Assembly: GCA_003833135.1 (NCBI GenBank)
Contig: QZLH01000060.1
Coordinates: forward strand, 13,812 to 50,349
Reading direction: 5' to 3'
Source: Oehlia diaphana
Taxonomy: Eukaryota; Glomeromycota; Glomeromycetes; Glomerales; Glomeraceae
Length of the DNA stretch: 36,538 bases
Each line of letters opens with the position of its first letter. Position 1 is the first letter of the stretch. The notes beneath the pieces were generated by a model. That model was not told the DNA's origin. It made no database searches and saw only the letters and a program-made list of their open reading frames with translations. Positions 31,472 through 36,538 of this stretch are shown one piece after another. Both the position numbers and the translations under genes were made by a program.

Positions 31472-32325
31472 AATTTTTTAAATGTATTGTAAAATTAATA
31501 TTACAGTACATTATGTACAAACTATGATAAGATACTCGTTATTGGTCTTGTAGGGACATATTACAATAGTTAGTAAACATTAATTGTAACATTAATTTAT
31601 TGATAAATTGCGAGATTAACTATAAAAATACATAACAACAAATTATTGTAAAATTAATTGTAATATATATAATATAAAATTAATTGTGAAATAGAAATTA
31701 CAAATGAATCATGAAATAAATATCAAAAATTTATTATAAAATGGGCTTGTACAATAAATATTAAAAGTTTATTATCAAATGATTTGTACAAAGACTTTTA
31801 CATATGCATTGTAAATTTAAATAGTAAAATAAATTGTGTAATTAAAAATCATAAACTTCGTAGCCACACTCAATTAAGGCAATGTATTACTAGACCTACA
31901 CTAAAGATGACTTTAGCAAGGCTTTCTTTGTGAATAAAAGAAATTTCATACACTTTGCCAGCTGGTGGGATAGCTTATGACCTTTAACCTTAAGTCAGTT
32001 TATACTAACAAATCCAGAATGTTTTAATACATCGCTAATAAAAAATATATTTATATTATATAAGATTCATATTAGTAATTTTCCTTGAATAAAAAACAAA
32101 CGAAATAGCACTTCTTTCAATTTACCTTGTTCAAGTAATCCAAATTCTTATTATGTAACTTCGTAAATTTTCTATAAATTTTCAATAAAAAAGGAAGTGG
32201 TTAAAAATGCACGCCAAGGGCTTCCTAACTCTAAATAAATTGAAAATACATCAAAAATCCCTAAAAAGAAAAAATAAAGTAATTGAACAGTTAGTAAACA
32301 TTCATTAAAAAGGAAACAAAATAAA

Positions 32326-32616
32326 ATGAAAAAAAAAATAATACTCATTGAAATTCGTGACTTTGTTCATAATCACATGATATATATTAATCGAGATAAC
32401 CTAAGTTTGCATAACAGTTCACAGAGACTCCTTTTACGTACGAAAGACAGGTCACGTTCCTCGCTTAATGTAATCAAAAAGGAGAATTTTAATTCTTCAA
32501 AGTCATCTCAAAATGATGCCAGTAAAAGCGCTGTTAGTATTTCCTCCGATTCTTTGAAGAGGCAAGGCAAAGGGAAATCTTTGACTGTAAGCCAAACAAT
32601 ACTCCATCAAAGGTAA
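32326..32616 (+). CDS. Hypothetical small frame, Ser/Lys-rich
   Basis: A 96-codon ATG frame, Ser/Lys/Asn-rich in its second half (RSRSSLNVIKKENFNSSKSS then QNDASKSAVSISSDSLKRQG). The last codons overlap a CAAAGGTAATC string that could be a splice donor, so it might be a first exon, but no following exon was found. No domain. Treat as doubtful. Confidence 0.2.
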   Translation: MKKKIILIEIRDFVHNHMIYINRDNLSLHNSSQRLLLRTKDRSRSSLNVIKKENFNSSKSSQNDASKSAVSISSDSLKRQGKGKSLTVSQTILHQR

Positions 32617-33031
32617 TCAGTAGACGCAGCAGATCTTCTGAAATTAACTTTAGATTTGTTAAAATAATAGTTGTAGTTATAGGTATTGTGTAGTCATAGT
32701 TTAATTTCGTTTTTTTCATTGTTTTGTTTGTGATTTTACCCATTATTTTTTTTTTCTTTCACCCTTTAGGTAGATTTCCTTCTTTTACTTTATTTCGTTT
32801 ATTGATTCCATTCTGGATTATACATTTGGCTTTTTTTTCTATTGGAGGTAATCTGGGCTTAAAAACTTTGCTTTGTTGTCGCAGAAAAGGATCATTTACT
32901 ATGTTTGTGTATGTCTAAGAACCTATGCCAGAACGTTGGATCTGCAAGGATTTTTGACTTCAACATCCTGGGTTTACTAAAGCTTGTTATAAATTTGGGT
33001 AATATATAAACTGTGGCCACTCTTATTTCAT

Positions 33032-33058
33032 TAATAAATAAATAAATAAATAAATAAA
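33032..33058. repeat. (TAAA)n microsatellite
   Basis: Six to seven TAAA units in a row. Confidence 0.9.
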
Positions 33059-33954
33059 GCATAATAGCTCAACTAAAGCCAAATGAATGCTTAAGAACAT
33101 CAAAAAACTTGAGAACTGTCTAAAGTTAACGTTAAAGTACTAAATAGAAAATGAAAAAATAAAAGAAAGAGATCAAGATTATGGAAACAGAAAAATCAAA
33201 AATCACACATTACGCAATAATAATAATCTTTGTTGATGATCATAGTATATAGGTAATACCGTAATAATTTTTCGGGAAACTCTTCCCACTGATCATTCGG
33301 TCTAAAAAATTTAGGACGAAAAAATGGTGGAAGGTTTCAACGTTATTAATAAAAGTTTTTTTTTTAGCACAGAATAACCTTTACTAACTTACTGTTTATT
33401 CATTCGATCTTTTAGTTATATTTTGATACTGGTTTCGTGGAGAGTTGATATACAAAAGGGCTCATTACAACAAATTTTTGTTTCCATCTCAGCTGCAAGA
33501 TATTTCACTCACTAAAGCTCAAGAGTTTCATATTTACCAAAAATATAGCCTTGATGGTGATGAAACCAAATGGTAAATGACGCAAAATATGAAAGTATTT
33601 AGTACTTTTATCTTTCTTTTCACGATGGCCTTTGGTATATATACTAGGTCTTGAAATTGGGTTGAAGAAATAAAATAAAGACATTGATAAGTTTAAATTT
33701 TTGGTAAAAGTTTAAATTTATAGTGGTTTGATTTTGTATAATACGATGTTAAAAATGATCATGAAAAAAAAATTTAAAATTTTATATAATATTCATGAAA
33801 AAAAAAATTTTAAATTCTATATAAAGTTCGTGAAAAAAAAAATTTTAAAAATTTTATACAATGTCTGCAAAAAAAAAAATAAAAAAAAAAAATTTTAAAA
33901 AAGATTTTTTTAAAAAAATCTGATTAAAAAATGATTTAATTAGGGAGTTAATTA

Positions 33955-34190
33955 TATAAAAAAATTTTAAAAAAATTCGATTAAAAAGATTTAATTAGGG
34001 TATAGTTAATTATAGTACGATTATTTTCTATATGGAGAAAAAAATGATCAATTTTTATGAGTAAGTGGCCTTTAATTGCAAATATAGTTAGTTAAAAAAA
34101 AGTATAAAACAATGATGAATAATAGTCTAATTATGACAATATAAAAGACAACCAATTTTTTTTTAATCTGAATATTTTCTTTTTTTTAAA
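33955..34190 (+). repeat. Tandem AT-rich duplication, copy 1
   Basis: Shares with 34690-34937 the ordered landmarks TAGTTAATTATA, GATTATTTTCTATAT, GAGTGGCCTTTA-like (GTAAGTGGCCTTTAATTGC), AAATATAGTTAGTTAAAAAA, ATGATGAATAATAGTCTAAT and CAATCTGAATATTTTCTT-like sequence. Shorter units with TCTGATTAAAAAATGATTTA recur around both copies (about 33920, 34200, 34615, 34700). Confidence 0.85.
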
Positions 34191-34250
34191 AAAAAGATCT
34201 GATTAAAAAAAAAAAAATGATTTTTAAAAAAAATCCGATTAAAAATAATT

Positions 34251-34564
34251 ACCGTATATCGCGGGCCATAGTACCCCCCCTATGCATAGTACCCCCCGAA
34301 AAATTTCATAGAATTGTATAGTACCCGGGGGATATTTTACAATTATCTCGTGATCCAGTGATCAGATTTGAGCCATCTTTTTTTTGTTTGATAGCACTCA
34401 TTGAGCTCTTCAAAATAAAAAAATGATCGTTCAAATTGGACCGGTAGATCGTGAGATATTCGCAAAAAACGGAATTTTTAGGCTTTGTTTAGTACCCGGG
34501 GGTACAGGGTCAAACCCCCGATTTTTGCAAGATACCCGGGGTACTGTGGCCCGCTATATACGGT
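34251..34564. mobile_element. MITE with 29-bp terminal inverted repeats
   Basis: The ends ACCGTATATCGCGGGCCATA... and, inverted, ACCGTATATAGCGGGCCACA... match at all but two positions over about 27 bp. AATAATT flanks both sides (34244-34250 and 34565-34571). The flanking sequence also matches uninterrupted copies of the surrounding AT-rich repeat, which serve as an empty site. The interior has repeated GTACCC(C/G)GGG motifs near both ends and no coding capacity. The superfamily is not identified. Confidence 0.85.
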
Positions 34565-34689
34565 AATAATTAGAGTATAGTTAATTATATAAAAAAAAAA
34601 ATTTTAAAAAAAATCTGATTAAAAAATGATTTAATTAGTATAGTTAATTATATAAAAAAAAATTTTTTTAAAAAAAAAAAATGATTTTA

Positions 34690-34937
34690 AAAAAAATCTG
34701 ATTAAAAATGATTAATAATTAGGGTGTAGTTAATTATATTATAGTATGATTATTTTCTATATAGGGAAAAGAATGATTAATTTTTATATGATGAGTGAGT
34801 GGCCTTTAGTTGCAAATATAGTTAGTTAAAAAAAAGTATAAACAATGATGAATAATAGTCTAATTTAGTCTATTATGACAACATAAAAAGATGACCAATT
34901 TTTTTTTTTTTTCAATCTGAATATTTTCTTTATCCTT
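34690..34937 (+). repeat. Tandem AT-rich duplication, copy 2
   Basis: Second copy of the segment at 33955-34190, with small insertions and deletions. Together with the shorter units between them, the MITE insertion lies within this repeat array. Confidence 0.85.
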
Positions 34938-34953
34938 TAACTTTCTTTTCATA

Positions 34954-35560
34954 ATGGGAATAAACACACGTTCAAAAACTCTCAAAAGTTCAAAAAAAGA
35001 TTCAAATAATTGCACAAAAAACTCAAAAAACAAAATTGATAATTCACAAGCAACCAAGCGTCACAAAACAAATAATGTATTACCAAATTCTGCAAATCTT
35101 TATTGAAGAATCTGGTAAGACAATAATAATATTTTTTTTATCTTTTATTTTTTAGCAATTAGATTTATTTTTAAATTACAAATTTATTAAAATTGAATAT
35201 TCTTTTTTAAAGAAAATAATCCTAACTTTAATAATTAAAGTAGCTGTAGCAAAGGGTATGATATTATTGAACCTGAGTCAAATATTGATAATCAACCTGT
35301 TGCTACGAATTCCAACTTGAACGTAACCAATAATTTATTATGTTACATACCTGAAATAAAAATTCAAGATCCTGCTCCACGTTTTCACTTGGCCTTGGTG
35401 GCTTCAAAGAATCCTGTAAAAAATTCTGTAAAAAATTCCAATAATAAATTAAAATACACCAATTCTAATATTAGTAAGAAAAATTTAAAAAAACCAAAGA
35501 TCTTCACATCTTGATACTGATGACGATGATTTCTCTGACGATAAATGGTTTGTTTTTTAT
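34954..35560 (+). pseudogene. Disrupted Ser/Asn/Lys-rich gene (5' part)
   Basis: ATG at 34954 opens GINTRSKTLKSSKKDSNNCT and runs 50 codons to a TGA (35104-35106), just before a CTGGTAAGA donor. After an intron-like stretch ending TTAAAG near 35240, the same phase continues with SCSKGYDIIEPESNIDNQPV, then NNLLCYIPEIKIQDPAPRFH, KNSVKNSNNKLKYTNSNISK. The frame stops at 35512-35514. One base off, an acidic end HLDTDDDDFSDDKW runs up to a GTTTGT donor near 35549. So one stop and one frameshift, at a run of A, break an otherwise gene-like structure. Composition suggests a basic, disordered, nuclear N-terminal region. Family not recognised with certainty. Confidence 0.45.
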
Positions 35561-35833
35561 TTCTAAATCTTTCCATTATATTTACTAATTTTCTTTTTTT
35601 TTTTCTTTTTATTTTCAAAAAAAATTTTCTGAATCTATGATATATAGCTAGACTTTGGAGATATTAGTTTATAAACCATTGATTAGGCTACCAAAGAAAA
35701 TAAAAGTAAAAATTATACTTTACAGTAAAACAAAAACCAGAAAACTAAAATTAAACAGTAAGTTATTTTATTTTATTAATAGTTCATCATTAGCGTTAGA
35801 AATGTCTGAAATTTTCTTTTTTATTTTTTATAG

Positions 35834-36057
35834 GTAACAGAAGATCAGACGGTTAGTGGTTTTTTGGAAAAGAGTTTCTATAAAAACATATTAAATGTTC
35901 CTTTTATTTTTTGGTAGGTAACATTATCTGGAAGAACTTTCAGATGGTAAGTAAAATTTTGGGGAAAGAGTTTCACCATTAATCATGAGAAACATACTAA
36001 ATTTTCCTTTTTTTTATTTTTTGTAAGTAACAGCTTCTCTGTGGAAGACTAATGATG
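35834..36057 (+). repeat. Ladder of repeated micro-exon-like units
   Basis: Three similar short segments, each after a T-rich tract and AG and each before a GTNAGT-type donor: 35834-35851 (GTAACAGAAGATCAGACG, 18 nt), 35918-35946 (29 nt, GTAACATTATCTGG...) and 36028-36057 (30 nt, TAACAGCTTCTCTG...). The intervening stretches are also related (GGAAAAGAGTTTC against GGGAAAGAGTTTC; ACATATTAAATGTTCC against ACATACTAAATTTTCC). A fourth acceptor (TTTCCAG) lies at 36138. The units therefore arose by tandem duplication of an exon-plus-intron module of about 85-110 bp. They may be small exons of the gene starting at 34954, but the joined phase is not resolved. Confidence 0.6.
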
Positions 36058-36138
36058 GTGAGTTATTTCTTTTGAGAGGAGTTCGTCACTTACCTATAAG
36101 AAGTGTCTGATGCTTTTTTTTTTAATCTTTATTTCCAG

Positions 36139-36538
36139 ACTCCAGTAGGCTATTTGAGTTTGGAATTGACTTTAAGAAACTTTTTTAAAAGAATTTTATT
36201 AACAAAACTTACTTTCTTTTTTTTTATTTTTTAGCCTTAGGCTAACAAGTTCTTTTAGACAGCTAATACAGTACTTCAGATTTTGAATGGAATTTTTACA
36301 AGGGAAGACGAAGAAGTTTATTTTTCTCTTATTTTAATGCAGATTTTTTTTTTGACATATAGACTTTTGGTAATTTAAATTTCTTTTTTTTAGGAAATGT
36401 GAGTTTAAATTATACTTTACCCTATAAAAAGTAATTGTTCATTATTTGTACAGATTTTATACGTTTTCATACGGAATATGTACAGAATTTGTAGTGATGT
36501 ATACATTAAGATAATTTATTATATACATTTATTAGAAG
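36139..36538. other. Window end, possible further exons, unresolved
   Basis: Contains further T-rich AG acceptor-like sites (36233-36235 and near 36394), but I could not define exons with a consistent frame. Confidence 0.3.

Larger units (their letters stand above)
31472..33954. other. AT-rich region with a low-confidence small frame
   Basis: No recognised genes apart from the small frame at 32326-32616. A (TAAA)n microsatellite lies at about 33032-33058. Confidence 0.4.

Noticed and set aside
1..36538. tRNA and rRNA genes
   Set aside because: No GGTTCRANTCC-type B box with matching A box and no rRNA-like stretch were seen by eye; a tRNAscan run would be needed to be sure.

Overview
The window looks like nuclear DNA of an arbuscular mycorrhizal fungus (Glomeromycotina, Rhizophagus-like). 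It is very AT-rich, with long A/T runs and many short (about 55-115 nt) GT-AG introns. It combines housekeeping fungal genes with gene types known to be greatly expanded in these fungi: Sel1-like repeats, F-box proteins, degenerate kinase pieces, BED fingers, and RRM/SAM/nuclease-like families. The assignment rests on gene content and my recollection of Rhizophagus protein families. No search was run.

Layout. 1-1803: the 3' part of an Arf guanine-nucleotide exchange factor (PH domain, helical C-terminus, acidic tail). 4651-8873: a complete 21-exon gene for Elongator subunit Elp2. 9016-16830: an accessory island with a mostly intact plus-strand gene of a probable Glomeromycotina family (11078-12694), surrounded by decayed minus-strand genes. 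These are a RING finger, an associated Ser-rich gene, two copies of a restriction-endonuclease-like family (one with RRM and SAM domains) and a coiled-coil family. A GC-rich pair of nested hairpins lies at 10673-10794. 17045-20613: a mobile-element graveyard with an 892-bp inverted-repeat element, a Harbinger-like transposase fragment, kinase-gene fragments, a 364-bp hAT-type foldback MITE with a perfect 8-bp target duplication, and a Helitron-like fragment.

20788-22119: an intact single-exon gene joining a BED zinc finger and hAT-like N-terminal region to seven Sel1-like repeats. 23943-24060: a displaced copy of Elp2 exon 4 with some of the following intron, so a DNA-level duplication. 24521-26002: an intact F-box protein. 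28798-30504: an intact two-exon cytochrome P450. 31235-36538: gene fragments, a tandem AT-rich duplication interrupted by a 314-bp MITE, a disrupted Asn/Ser/Lys-rich gene, and a ladder of repeated micro-exon-like units.

Elp2 (tRNA wobble-uridine modification), the ArfGEF (vesicle traffic) and the P450 (membrane oxidation chemistry) are independent housekeeping or metabolic genes, and no operon-like grouping is expected. The most informative signals are the BED-Sel1 fusion, the covarying double hairpin, the Elp2 exon copy, the cluster of decayed nuclease-like genes and the micro-exon ladder.
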